Below, one piece after another: positions 1-6,524 of a DNA stretch of 7,337 nucleotides; the stretch's first letter is position 1; each line of letters starts with the position of its first letter. The translations under genes and the position numbers were made by a program. The stretch comes from Gemmatimonadales bacterium (GTDB lineage Bacteria > Gemmatimonadota > Gemmatimonadetes > Gemmatimonadales > GWC2-71-9), in assembly GCA_013813675.1 (NCBI GenBank), contig JACCRH010000083.1, positions 1 to 7,337 of the forward strand, written 5' to 3'. The notes below the pieces were generated by a model, which saw only the letters and a list, made by a program, of their open reading frames with translations, was not told the origin of the DNA and made no database searches.

Positions 1-662
1 TCTGGGGCGCCGATCACCACGGCTACATCCCCAGGATGCGGGCCGTGCTCGTCGCCCTCGGCTATCCGGCCGACTTCTTCGGGGTGGAGCTGGTTCAGCT
101 CGTCAAGGTGATGCGCGACGGCCAGGACATGAAGATGTCCAAGCGGTCGGGCGAGTTCGTCACCCTGAAGGACCTGGTGGAGGAGGTCGGGGTGGACGCC
201 GCCCGCTACTTCTTTCTAGCCCGGAAGGGCGCCAGCCCGCTGGATTTCGACATCGAGCTCGCCAAGAAGCAAACCGACGAGAACCCGGTGTTCTACGTGC
301 AGATGGCGCACGCCCGGTTGAGCGGAATCTTCCGCACCGCGGATCAGGATCCGGACTCGATCGCCGGCGACCTTGATCTCGATCTGCTCCCCGCGCCCCA
401 GGACACCGAGCTGATCAAGAAGATCGTCACCTTTCCGGAGGTCGTGGCCAAGGCCGCGCACGAGCGGGAGCCGCACCGCGTCACCGTCTTCCTGCACGAG
501 CTGGCCACCGTGGTTCACGGCTGGTACCATCACACCCGCGCCGTCGGCGCCCCCGAGGGCCTCGGGACCGAGCGCGCCCGCCTTCTGCTGGCCCGGGCGT
601 CCCGCATCGTCCTGGGCAACGGCCTCACCCTGCTGGGCATCTCCGCGCCCGATCGGATGTGA
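1..662 (+). CDS. argS: Arginyl-tRNA synthetase, C-terminal part (5' end outside window)
   Basis: Class I aminoacyl-tRNA synthetase that charges tRNA-Arg with arginine using ATP in the cytoplasm. The reading frame is open from the first base; complete codons begin at position 3 with WGADHHGYIPR, the ArgS motif that follows the Rossmann-fold strands. The KMSK loop is present as KMSKR at 132-146 and is followed by the family stretch SGEFVTLKDLVEEVGVDAAR. Next come DFDIELAKK and ENPVFYVQMAHAR, which lead into the helical DALR anticodon-binding domain. The protein ends in APDRM, matching the usual ArgS ending with a terminal Arg-Met, so the 3' end is intact. About 219 codons are visible, roughly the last 40% of a typical 550-600 residue enzyme; the HIGH motif lies upstream of the window. 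A PfkB-family kinase gene starts 4 nt after the stop codon. The window edge causes the truncation, and I see no frameshift. Confidence 0.97.
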   Translation, partial: WGADHHGYIPRMRAVLVALGYPADFFGVELVQLVKVMRDGQDMKMSKRSGEFVTLKDLVEEVGVDAARYFFLARKGASPLDFDIELAKKQTDENPVFYVQMAHARLSGIFRTADQDPDSIAGDLDLDLLPAPQDTELIKKIVTFPEVVAKAAHEREPHRVTVFLHELATVVHGWYHHTRAVGAPEGLGTERARLLLARASRIVLGNGLTLLGISAPDRM

Positions 663-666
663 CCTG

Positions 667-1587
667 ATGAGCCTTCTCGTCGTCGGCAGTGTCGCGCTGG
701 ATTCGATCTTCACCCCGTTCGGCGAGACCGCCGACGCTCTGGGCGGCTCCGCGGTGTACTTCAGCGTCGCCGGATCTCTGCTTCATCCGGTGCAGGTGGT
801 TGGCATCGTCGGCCGCGACTACCCGGTCCACGAGCTCGATCGTCTGGCGGCCCGGGGAATCGACTGGTCGGGCGTGGAGCGCGCCGACGGCGAGAGCTTC
901 CGCTGGAAGGGCAAATACAGCTATGACCTCCAAAGTCGGGAAACGCTGGAGACCCGGCTCGGCGTGTTTGCCCACTTTCAGCCCAAGATCCCTGCGGCTT
1001 TTCGCGCCGCCGAGTTCGTCTTCCTCGGCAACATCGATCCCGAGCTCCAGATCGGCGTGTTGGACCAGGTCCAGCGCCCCAAGCTGGTCGTCTGCGACAC
1101 GATGAACTACTGGATTCAGGGCAAGAAGGACGCCCTGGTCCAGCTCCTCTCGCGGGTGGACGTGTTGATGGTGAACGACGGCGAGGCCCGCGAGCTGAGC
1201 GGCGACTGGAACATCCATCGCGCCGGCCGGTGGATTCTGGCCCGCGGCCCGAGCCGGGTAGTGATCAAGCAGGGGGAATACGGCGCGCTGTTGATCGAGC
1301 CTTCCCGCACCTTCTATGTGCCGGCGTTTCCGTTGGAGACGGTGTTCGATCCCACCGGCGCCGGGGACGCCTTTGCCGGTGGGTTCATGGCCTACCTGGC
1401 GCGGACCGGCTCGCTGGACGAGAACAATATCCGTCGGGCGATGGTCTATGGGGCGGCGATGGGCTCCTACGCGGTGGAGCAGTTCGGCATCCGAGGCTTC
1501 GAGCGGATCGCACTTTCCGATGTGGAAGCCCGGGTCCGGGCCTTCCAGGATCTCACCCACGTACAGCCCGCCGAGGCGCTGACGTGA
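667..1587 (+). CDS. PfkB/ribokinase-family sugar or nucleoside kinase
   Basis: A 306-residue ATP-dependent kinase of the PfkB (ribokinase/adenosine kinase) superfamily; the substrate cannot be read from sequence. Near the N-terminus is the Gly-Gly substrate-lid region (ALGGSAVYFS, G26-G27). The central VNDGEARELSG (N170, E173) is the region that positions nucleotide and Mg, followed by VVIKQGEYGAL around 198-208. The second PfkB signature, DPTGAGDAFAGGF at 228-240, contains the expected catalytic base Asp234 and the GAGD anion hole. Length is normal for the family. From memory it resembles a PfkB subgroup (with CDTMNYWI and FRWKGKYSYD stretches) annotated only as sugar kinase or adenosine-kinase-like, which in some bacteria lies near methylthioadenosine phosphorylase. 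The ATG lies 4 nt after the argS stop with no clear Shine-Dalgarno, and the stop is shared with the purM start. That context fits a role in nucleoside or pentose metabolism, which is an inference. Confidence 0.93.
   Translation: MSLLVVGSVALDSIFTPFGETADALGGSAVYFSVAGSLLHPVQVVGIVGRDYPVHELDRLAARGIDWSGVERADGESFRWKGKYSYDLQSRETLETRLGVFAHFQPKIPAAFRAAEFVFLGNIDPELQIGVLDQVQRPKLVVCDTMNYWIQGKKDALVQLLSRVDVLMVNDGEARELSGDWNIHRAGRWILARGPSRVVIKQGEYGALLIEPSRTFYVPAFPLETVFDPTGAGDAFAGGFMAYLARTGSLDENNIRRAMVYGAAMGSYAVEQFGIRGFERIALSDVEARVRAFQDLTHVQPAEALT
1573..1576 (+). promoter_or_regulatory. Shine-Dalgarno for the purM GTG start
   Basis: GAGG lies 7 nt before the GTG at 1584, inside the last codons of the kinase gene. 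It helps decide the start: the purM frame stays open back to 1230, but only the protein beginning at 1584 has a normal PurM N-terminus. Confidence 0.55.
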
Positions 1588-2609
1588 CGCGGCAGTACGC
1601 CGAGGCGGGAGTCGACCTGGAGGGTGCGGAGGCGGCAAAGGCGCGGATCGGCCAGGCGGTCGCGACCACACTGACGCCGCTGAGTGTCGGCCGGGTCGGC
1701 GCGTTCGGCGGCATGGTGCGTATCCCCGAAGGCATGCGGCGGCCGACGCTGGTCCTGAGCACCGACGGGGTAGGCACCAAGGTGCTGGTCGCCCTCGAGG
1801 CGAGACGATTCGATACGGTGGGCGAGGATTTGGTGAACCACAGCGTGAACGACATCCTGGTGCACGGCGCGACGCCGATTGCTTTCATGGACTACATCGC
1901 CGGGTCCCAGATGAGCGTGGACCAGATCGCGGATCTGGTCGAGGGGATCGCGCGAGGGTGCCGGGCGCATCGGATGGCGCTCGCCGGCGGCGAAACCGCC
2001 CAGATGCCCGGGCTCTATCGCAGCGGCACCTACGACCTCGCCGGGACCATCGTCGGCGTCGTCGAGGAGGACGCCGCAATCCACGGCGACACGATCCGCC
2101 CGGGAGACCACCTCCTGGCATACGCGTCCACCGGACTGCACACCAACGGCTACACTCTGGCCCGCCGGATCGTGTTCGATCGCATGGGTCTGAGGATCGA
2201 CGACCGGCTCGGCGACCTGGATCGTTCCGTTGCAGATGTCCTCCTGGACGTGCACCGGAGCTACTTCCGAAGCGTCATGCCGGTCATTACCCAGGTTCAC
2301 GGCCTGGCGCACATCACCGGTGGCGGCATCTCCGGCAATCTGGTGCGGATATTGCCCGAGGGGTGTGAGGCTGTGGTGGATCCGACGAGCTGGGATCCGC
2401 CGCGGCTATTCACTACGCTGCAGCAGGCGGGCGGGATCTCCATCGAGGAAATGCGCGCCGTCTTCAACCTCGGCGTCGGCCTCATCGCCGTGCTGCCACC
2501 CCAGGCCGTGCCAGCCGCCCAGGCGGCGGCCGCGGCGGATGGGGTTGCCACCTGGACCATGGGTGAGATCCGACCGGGCGGGCAGACGGTGCGGTTCGCC
2601 CGTCCGTGA
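1584..2609 (+). CDS. purM: Phosphoribosylformylglycinamidine cyclo-ligase (AIR synthetase)
   Basis: Catalyses the ATP-dependent closure of FGAM to 5-aminoimidazole ribonucleotide, the fifth step of de novo purine synthesis, in the cytoplasm. Using the GTG at 1584 gives 341 residues, close to the E. coli enzyme. It begins TRQYAEAGVDLEGA, matching the family opening Y-x-x-AGVD. Family motifs follow in order: STDGVGTKVLVA (59-70, nucleotide-binding loop), EDLVNHSVNDILVHGA (81-96), GGETAQMPGLY (135-145), DLAGTIVGVVE (151-161), STGLHTNGYTLAR (182-194), HITGGGISGNL (243-253) and FNLGVGL (294-300). All are intact, so the enzyme should be active. The frame extends upstream to 1230, but that part is out-of-frame kinase sequence and has no PurM character. 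The start overlaps the kinase stop by 4 nt (GTGA), which suggests translational coupling. Isolation from other pur genes is not unusual in high-GC phyla. Confidence 0.97.
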   Translation: MTRQYAEAGVDLEGAEAAKARIGQAVATTLTPLSVGRVGAFGGMVRIPEGMRRPTLVLSTDGVGTKVLVALEARRFDTVGEDLVNHSVNDILVHGATPIAFMDYIAGSQMSVDQIADLVEGIARGCRAHRMALAGGETAQMPGLYRSGTYDLAGTIVGVVEEDAAIHGDTIRPGDHLLAYASTGLHTNGYTLARRIVFDRMGLRIDDRLGDLDRSVADVLLDVHRSYFRSVMPVITQVHGLAHITGGGISGNLVRILPEGCEAVVDPTSWDPPRLFTTLQQAGGISIEEMRAVFNLGVGLIAVLPPQAVPAAQAAAAADGVATWTMGEIRPGGQTVRFARP

Positions 2610-2614
2610 GGGAG
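2608..2614 (+). promoter_or_regulatory. Strong Shine-Dalgarno for the secreted protein
   Basis: GAGGGAG overlaps the purM stop codon and ends 6 nt before the ATG at 2621. It is the best ribosome-binding site in the window. It selects ATG 2621 over the in-frame GTG at 2606, and the ATG choice also gives a clean signal peptide. Confidence 0.7.
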
Positions 2615-2620
2615 AATTCA

Positions 2621-3562
2621 ATGCGCGCCCCGCTCCTCGCCTTCGCACTCGCGCTCACCGCCGTGCGGCCGGCCGCAGCGCAGCTTTCCGAATGCAGTCC
2701 CTTCAGCGGCGCCTCCCGCCGCATCTGCGACGCCGCGGTAGACGGCACCAGAGCCTTCCACCCCATCGCCGGCCTGCTGGTGAGCGGCGGCAATCCGGTG
2801 ATAGGCACCGCGAACACCCTCGGCGGCCTGGGCCATTTCTCGCTGACCGCGCGGGCCAATGCGGCCGACATCATCCTCCCGGATCCGGAATACGACGGGT
2901 CGCCCGGCGAGGTGCCGTCGAGCGAGGAGCTCTACGCGCCGGTCCCACTCCTGGAAGGCGCGGCGGGTATCTACGGAGGCCTTCCCTCGGGGCTCCTGTC
3001 GGTCGACTTCCTGGGCTCAGCGCAGCTCCTCCCGACCAATCAGATCGACAACCTCACGGTGGACGGCGATGCCCGGCGAATCGGGGACGTCGCGCTCGGC
3101 TTCGGCTACGGGCTGCGGGTGGGTGTTCTTCGCGACGAAGGGCCGCTCCCGGCCGTCTCGATAAGCGCGATGCGGCGGAACATCCCTCGCGTCGCCTACG
3201 GTGACCTGGAGCAGGGTGATGAGTTCAGCTACGCGGTAGACCTTCAGGCCACCAACCTCCGCCTGGTGGCGAGCAAGCAGTTCGCCGTATTGCAGGTCGC
3301 CGGTGGGATCGGCTGGGACCGATACACCGGTGATGCGGAGATTCAGCTCCGTGACCAGCCGGCGCAGGCCCTCGACGTGGACCTGAAGGAATCACGCACA
3401 CTGGCATTCCTGAATGTCGGCCTCGAGCTCGCGGCCCTGTCCGTGGTGGGCGAAGCCGGATACCAGAGCGGCCGGAACGAAGAACTCTCCACCGACTTCA
3501 GGGACTTCGACACCAGGGATGGAAACTTCTTCGCGGGTCTCGGCCTGCGGGTTGGATTCTGA
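2621..3562 (+). CDS. Secreted hypothetical protein, probable outer-membrane beta-barrel
   Basis: I do not recognise a named family. The 313-residue product starts with a typical Sec signal peptide: MR, a hydrophobic core of Leu/Ala, then AVRPAAA with likely cleavage after Ala20 before QLSEC. The mature N-terminus holds the only two cysteines, C25 and C36, which could form a disulfide. A Gly-rich segment follows (LVSGGNPVIGTANTLGGLGHFSL, split here as residues 53-62 and 63-75), then an acidic, Pro-rich loop (about 86-103). The rest alternates short amphipathic strands with acidic turns, for example VALGFGYGLRVGVL (157-170), FAVLQVAGGIGWDRY (221-235), LAFLNVGLELAALSVVGEAGY (split: 261-270 and 271-281) and FFAGLGLRVGF. 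The terminal Phe after a strand fits an outer-membrane barrel signal. There are no helical membrane segments apart from the signal peptide. A porin-like or structural role is possible, but no substrate is indicated. It lies 11 nt after purM and 62 nt before ribD. Confidence 0.8.
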   Translation: MRAPLLAFALALTAVRPAAAQLSECSPFSGASRRICDAAVDGTRAFHPIAGLLVSGGNPVIGTANTLGGLGHFSLTARANAADIILPDPEYDGSPGEVPSSEELYAPVPLLEGAAGIYGGLPSGLLSVDFLGSAQLLPTNQIDNLTVDGDARRIGDVALGFGYGLRVGVLRDEGPLPAVSISAMRRNIPRVAYGDLEQGDEFSYAVDLQATNLRLVASKQFAVLQVAGGIGWDRYTGDAEIQLRDQPAQALDVDLKESRTLAFLNVGLELAALSVVGEAGYQSGRNEELSTDFRDFDTRDGNFFAGLGLRVGF

Positions 3563-3624
3563 GGTGTCGGTCGTACAGGCTAGGGTGACATGTTTTTCCA
3601 GCATCTCTCCAAAGATCTATTAGC
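3563..3624 (+). promoter_or_regulatory. AT-enriched gap upstream of ribD, candidate promoter region
   Basis: This 62-nt space is the only intergenic gap above 11 nt and has about 48% GC, far below the flanking genes. It probably carries the promoter of the rib genes, but no box pair is convincing. TCTATT (3616-3621) has TTTTCC (3594-3599) 16 nt upstream, yet would give an almost leaderless transcript starting at the GTG. TAGGGT (3581-3586) with TTCTGA (3558-3563) at 17 nt spacing is equally weak. TGTC (3565-3568) can pair with GACA (3587-3590) just before a T5 run at 3593-3597, but that stem is too short to call a terminator. The gap is too short for an FMN riboswitch aptamer plus expression platform. 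Confidence 0.35.
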
Positions 3625-4698
3625 GTGGACGAGCGGGAGGCGATGAACCTTGCGCTGGACCTCGCTTGGCAGGGCTGGGGCAGGGTGCACCCCAATCCGC
3701 TGGTCGGGGCCGTGGTCTTGGCCGGGGGAGTGGTCGTTGGCGAGGGTTGGCACGCCGAGTTCGGCGACCGCCACGCCGAGCCGGTGGCGCTGGACCGTGC
3801 CGGGGAGAAGGCTCGAGGCGCCACGCTGATCGTCACCCTCGAGCCCTGCGATCACCGCGGCAAACAGCCACCCTGCACCGACGCCATCGTACGGGCCGGG
3901 GTACGTCGGGTGGTGGCCGCCATGGCCGATCCCAACCCCGAGGCGAGCGGCGGCGCCGCTCGCCTCGGAAGTCTGGGTCTCGAGGTGCAGGTCGGCGCCG
4001 CCCGGGAAGCGGCCGCGGCGCAGAACGCGATATTTCTCCACCGCTTCCGCAATCAGTCACGGCCCTTCGTCGCGCTCAAGCTGGCCACCAGTCTGGACGG
4101 GCGCATCGCTGATTCGGCGGGCCACTCGCGCTGGATCTCGGGCGAGCCGGCCCGAAACTACGTGCACTGGCTCCGCGCCGGCTTCGACGCTATCGGAGTC
4201 GGCGGCAGAACGGTGCGGCTGGACGATCCGCGGCTCTCGGTGCGGGGCTCCGTCACCCCCCGCGTGGCGCCACGCCGGGTGATCTTCGACGCCGGCGCCG
4301 ACCTGGACCCCAAGCTCATGCTGATAAGTACCGCACGGGAGACGCCGACCACCCTGGTCACGGCGCCGGAGGCGCGTGCGGACCCGGTCGACCGCCTCAC
4401 GGCGGCCGGGGTGAGCGTGGTTCGCGCGGCGTCCTTGGAGGAGGGACTTCGCGCGCTTCGGGCGGAGGGTGTCTCCTCTCTGCTGGTGGAAGGCGGTGGA
4501 CGGCTGGCGGGCGCGCTGCTGGGATCGGGCCTGGTGGACCGTTACTACTGGGTGCAGAGCCCTCTCTGGCTGGGCGACCGGGGCGTTCCGGCGACCGCTG
4601 GCCTGCCGAGCGACCCGATCGCGCGGGCCGAGCGGTGGGCGGTCGTGGAACGACGAGCCCTGGGCGGGGACACGCTCCTGGTCCTGGACCGCCGCTGA
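3625..4698 (+). CDS. ribD: Bifunctional pyrimidine deaminase/reductase of riboflavin synthesis
   Basis: Carries out two consecutive steps on the product of GTP cyclohydrolase II: deamination of the pyrimidine ring, then NADPH-dependent reduction of the ribosyl side chain to ribityl. The 357 residues match the family length. The N-terminal cytidine-deaminase-like domain (about 1-145) has HPNPLVGAVV (22-31), the zinc and catalytic motif HAE (H50, E52) and PCDHRGKQPPC with zinc ligands C75 and C84. The C-terminal reductase domain (about 146-357) has LKLATSLDGRIA (151-162), SRWISGEPAR, DDPRLSVR (200-207) and LLVEGGGRLAGALL (286-299). The GTG at 3625 is the first possible start after the in-frame stop at 3586; it gives a gap-free match to the remembered E. 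coli N-terminus, with H50, C75 and C84 at the same numbers. ATG 3643 is a weaker alternative that would trim the first helix. No good Shine-Dalgarno precedes the GTG. The stop overlaps the ribE start by 1 nt. Confidence 0.97.
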   Translation: MDEREAMNLALDLAWQGWGRVHPNPLVGAVVLAGGVVVGEGWHAEFGDRHAEPVALDRAGEKARGATLIVTLEPCDHRGKQPPCTDAIVRAGVRRVVAAMADPNPEASGGAARLGSLGLEVQVGAAREAAAAQNAIFLHRFRNQSRPFVALKLATSLDGRIADSAGHSRWISGEPARNYVHWLRAGFDAIGVGGRTVRLDDPRLSVRGSVTPRVAPRRVIFDAGADLDPKLMLISTARETPTTLVTAPEARADPVDRLTAAGVSVVRAASLEEGLRALRAEGVSSLLVEGGGRLAGALLGSGLVDRYYWVQSPLWLGDRGVPATAGLPSDPIARAERWAVVERRALGGDTLLVLDRR

Positions 4699-5315
4699 TG
4701 TTCACCGGCCTCGTGACGGCGATCGGCACCGTACGCGAGACGCGTCCGACCGGTGGCGGGCTCGAGCTCACCATCGACTGCCCCTATCCCGATCTGAGCC
4801 TGGGTGAGAGCGTGGCGGTCGATGGCGCCTGCCTCACCGTCGCGGCCGTGGCGGCCGGGGGCTTCACGGTTCACGTGGTCCGCACTTCGCTCGATCGGAC
4901 ACGGTTCGGCGAGCTTCGCGCCGGTGCCAGGGTCAATCTCGAGCGGGCCCTCACGGCCGGCGACCGGCTCGGCGGCCACCTGGTGCAGGGTCACGTGGAC
5001 GGAGTCGGAGCCGTGGCCCGGGTAGTGGCGCGGGAGGATGGCCGGCTCCTCGACATCGAAGCTCCGCCGGAAGTGGCCAGGGTCTCGGTCCCTCTTGGCT
5101 CGGTCACGGTGGACGGCGTGAGCCTCACCGTGAACGCCGTGCCCGCCTCTGGAACGATCCAGATCTCCCTGATTCCGTTTACTTTAGAGCATACGACCCT
5201 GGCCGATCGCCGACCCGGCGACCGGGTGCACCTCGAGGCCGATGCGATTGGAAAGTATGTGGACGCCTTGTTGCGAAGGGGCGCCAGGGAAAGCGGGAAA
5301 GGCGAACAGTCATGA
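4698..5315 (+). CDS. ribE: Riboflavin synthase, alpha subunit
   Basis: Catalyses the dismutation of two 6,7-dimethyl-8-ribityllumazine molecules to riboflavin and the pyrimidine substrate of RibH, the last step of the pathway. The 205-residue protein begins MFTGLV, the hallmark N-terminus (usually MFTGIV), which fixes the ATG at 4698 and excludes the longer frame open from 4635. It consists of two lumazine-binding repeats. Repeat 1 (about 1-92) has GESVAVDGACLTV, with S38 and C45 aligning with E. coli Ser41 and Cys48. Repeat 2 (about 93-190) starts at GGHLVQGHVDG (92-102) and has GSVTVDGVSLTV and LIPFTLEHTTL (158-168). The C-terminus IGKYVDALL fits the trimerisation helix and is followed by a short charged tail. 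It overlaps ribD by 1 nt (TGATG) and ribBA by 4 nt (ATGA), so translation is probably coupled. No separate ribosome-binding site is evident. Confidence 0.97.
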   Translation: MFTGLVTAIGTVRETRPTGGGLELTIDCPYPDLSLGESVAVDGACLTVAAVAAGGFTVHVVRTSLDRTRFGELRAGARVNLERALTAGDRLGGHLVQGHVDGVGAVARVVAREDGRLLDIEAPPEVARVSVPLGSVTVDGVSLTVNAVPASGTIQISLIPFTLEHTTLADRRPGDRVHLEADAIGKYVDALLRRGARESGKGEQS

Positions 5316-6520
5316 CGACTTTCGGCACGATCGATCAGGCCATCGAGGATCTGCGGAACGGCAAGATCGTCATCGTGGCCGACGACGAGGATCGGGAGAA
5401 CGAAGGAGACCTGGTCTGCGCGGCCGAGCTGGTCACGCCCGAGACGATCAATTTCATGACGCTGCACGGCCGGGGCCTCATCTGCCTGGCTCTCACCGGC
5501 GAGCGGTGCGACCAGCTCGGCCTCCCCCAGATGACCGACCGGAACAGCGAGGAGCTGGCCACCGCCTTCACGGTGAGCATCGATGCCGAGCGCCGGTTCG
5601 GGGTCACCACGGGGATCTCGGCCCGCGACCGGGCCAGCACCATCCACGTGGCCATCAACCCCGCCACCGTTCCCGGCGACCTCCGCCGGCCGGGTCACAT
5701 CTTCCCCCTCAGAGCTCGCCCGGGCGGCGTCCTCCAGCGGGTGGGGCAGACCGAAGCGAGCGTGGACCTGGCCCGGCTCGCCGGGCTCATCCCGGCGGGG
5801 GTCATCTGCGAGATCCTCAACCCGGACGGCTCGATGGCCCGGCGGCCCGAGCTGCACGAGATGTCCCTGCAGCACGGGCTGACCTTCGTCACGGTGGCGC
5901 AACTGGTGGCCTACCGGCTCCGCGCCGAACAACTGGTGCATCGGGTGGCGGAGGCTCGGGTTCCCACCGAGTACGGTGAATTCCGGATGATCGGGTATCA
6001 GAACGACGTCGACCGGGCGGAGCACGTCGCCCTGGTGTTCGGAGACATCGCCGGCCAGCCGAACGTGCTGGTGCGGATGCACTCCAAGTGTCTCACCGGT
6101 GATGTGTTCGGCTCCCAGCGCTGCGACTGCGGCTTCCAGCTCCGCCGGGCGATGGAGCTGATCGCGCGGGATGGCCGCGGCGCGATCGTCTACCTCGACC
6201 AGGAAGGGCGCGGCATCGGCCTCCTCAACAAGCTGCGGGCCTACGCGCTGCAGGATTCGGGAGCCGACACGGTACAGGCCAACGAGCGCCTGGGCTTCGC
6301 GCCCGACCTCCGAAACTACGGCATCGGCGCCCAGATCCTTCGCGACCTGGGCCTCTCTTCGATCAGGGTGATGACCAACAATCCCCGCAAACTGGTGGGG
6401 CTCGAGGGCTACGGCCTGCAGATCGTCGAGCGGCTGCCGCTCCTGGCCGATCCCAACCAGGAGAACCGCGACTACCTCCAGGTCAAGCGCGACAAGCTCG
6501 GTCACCTCCTGTCTCACTGA
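5312..6520 (+). CDS. ribBA: Bifunctional DHBP synthase / GTP cyclohydrolase II
   Basis: Starts both branches of riboflavin synthesis. The N-terminal RibB domain (about 1-205) makes 3,4-dihydroxy-2-butanone 4-phosphate from ribulose 5-phosphate. The C-terminal RibA domain (about 207-402) opens GTP to the diaminopyrimidine used by RibD. RibB motifs are DDEDRENEGD (24-33, metal ligand E29), TGISARDRASTI (100-111), RPGHIFPLRARPGGV (126-140) and PAGVICEILNPDGSMAR (161-177, E168). The expected GHTEA motif reads GQTEA, so the residue aligned with metal ligand His153 of E. coli RibB is Gln146. RibA has the zinc site C260, C271, C273 in HSKCLTGDVFGSQRCDCG, then DQEGRGIGLLNKLRAY (296-311), catalytic-region D332 and R334, and TNNPRK (355-360), ending KLGHLLSH. 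RibA looks fully active; RibB activity depends on whether Gln is tolerated. ATG overlaps the ribE stop by 4 nt, and AAAGG at 5298-5302 is a plausible ribosome-binding site. Confidence 0.97.
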   Translation: MTTFGTIDQAIEDLRNGKIVIVADDEDRENEGDLVCAAELVTPETINFMTLHGRGLICLALTGERCDQLGLPQMTDRNSEELATAFTVSIDAERRFGVTTGISARDRASTIHVAINPATVPGDLRRPGHIFPLRARPGGVLQRVGQTEASVDLARLAGLIPAGVICEILNPDGSMARRPELHEMSLQHGLTFVTVAQLVAYRLRAEQLVHRVAEARVPTEYGEFRMIGYQNDVDRAEHVALVFGDIAGQPNVLVRMHSKCLTGDVFGSQRCDCGFQLRRAMELIARDGRGAIVYLDQEGRGIGLLNKLRAYALQDSGADTVQANERLGFAPDLRNYGIGAQILRDLGLSSIRVMTNNPRKLVGLEGYGLQIVERLPLLADPNQENRDYLQVKRDKLGHLLSH

Positions 6521-6524
6521 CCCC

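Noticed and set aside
132..146. KMSKR in place of KMSKS in ArgS
   Set aside because: Variation after the second Lys is common in ArgS, and the catalytic lysines are present.
1230..1583. Possible longer N-terminus for PurM
   Set aside because: The extension is out-of-frame kinase sequence, has no PurM similarity, and the protein from GTG 1584 already has the full family length.
625..1671. 348-codon minus-strand frame opposite the PfkB kinase
   Set aside because: Same GC-bias shadow; the composition is rich in Arg, Pro and Ala with no motif, while the plus strand encodes a clear kinase.
2606..2620. GTG at 2606 as start of the secreted protein
   Set aside because: It would put VRENS before the signal peptide and lie ahead of the Shine-Dalgarno that fits ATG 2621.
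3564..3597. Rho-independent terminator after the secreted-protein gene
   Set aside because: The only stem is 4 bp, plus possible G-T wobbles, with a loop of about 18 nt before a T5 run; too weak to call.
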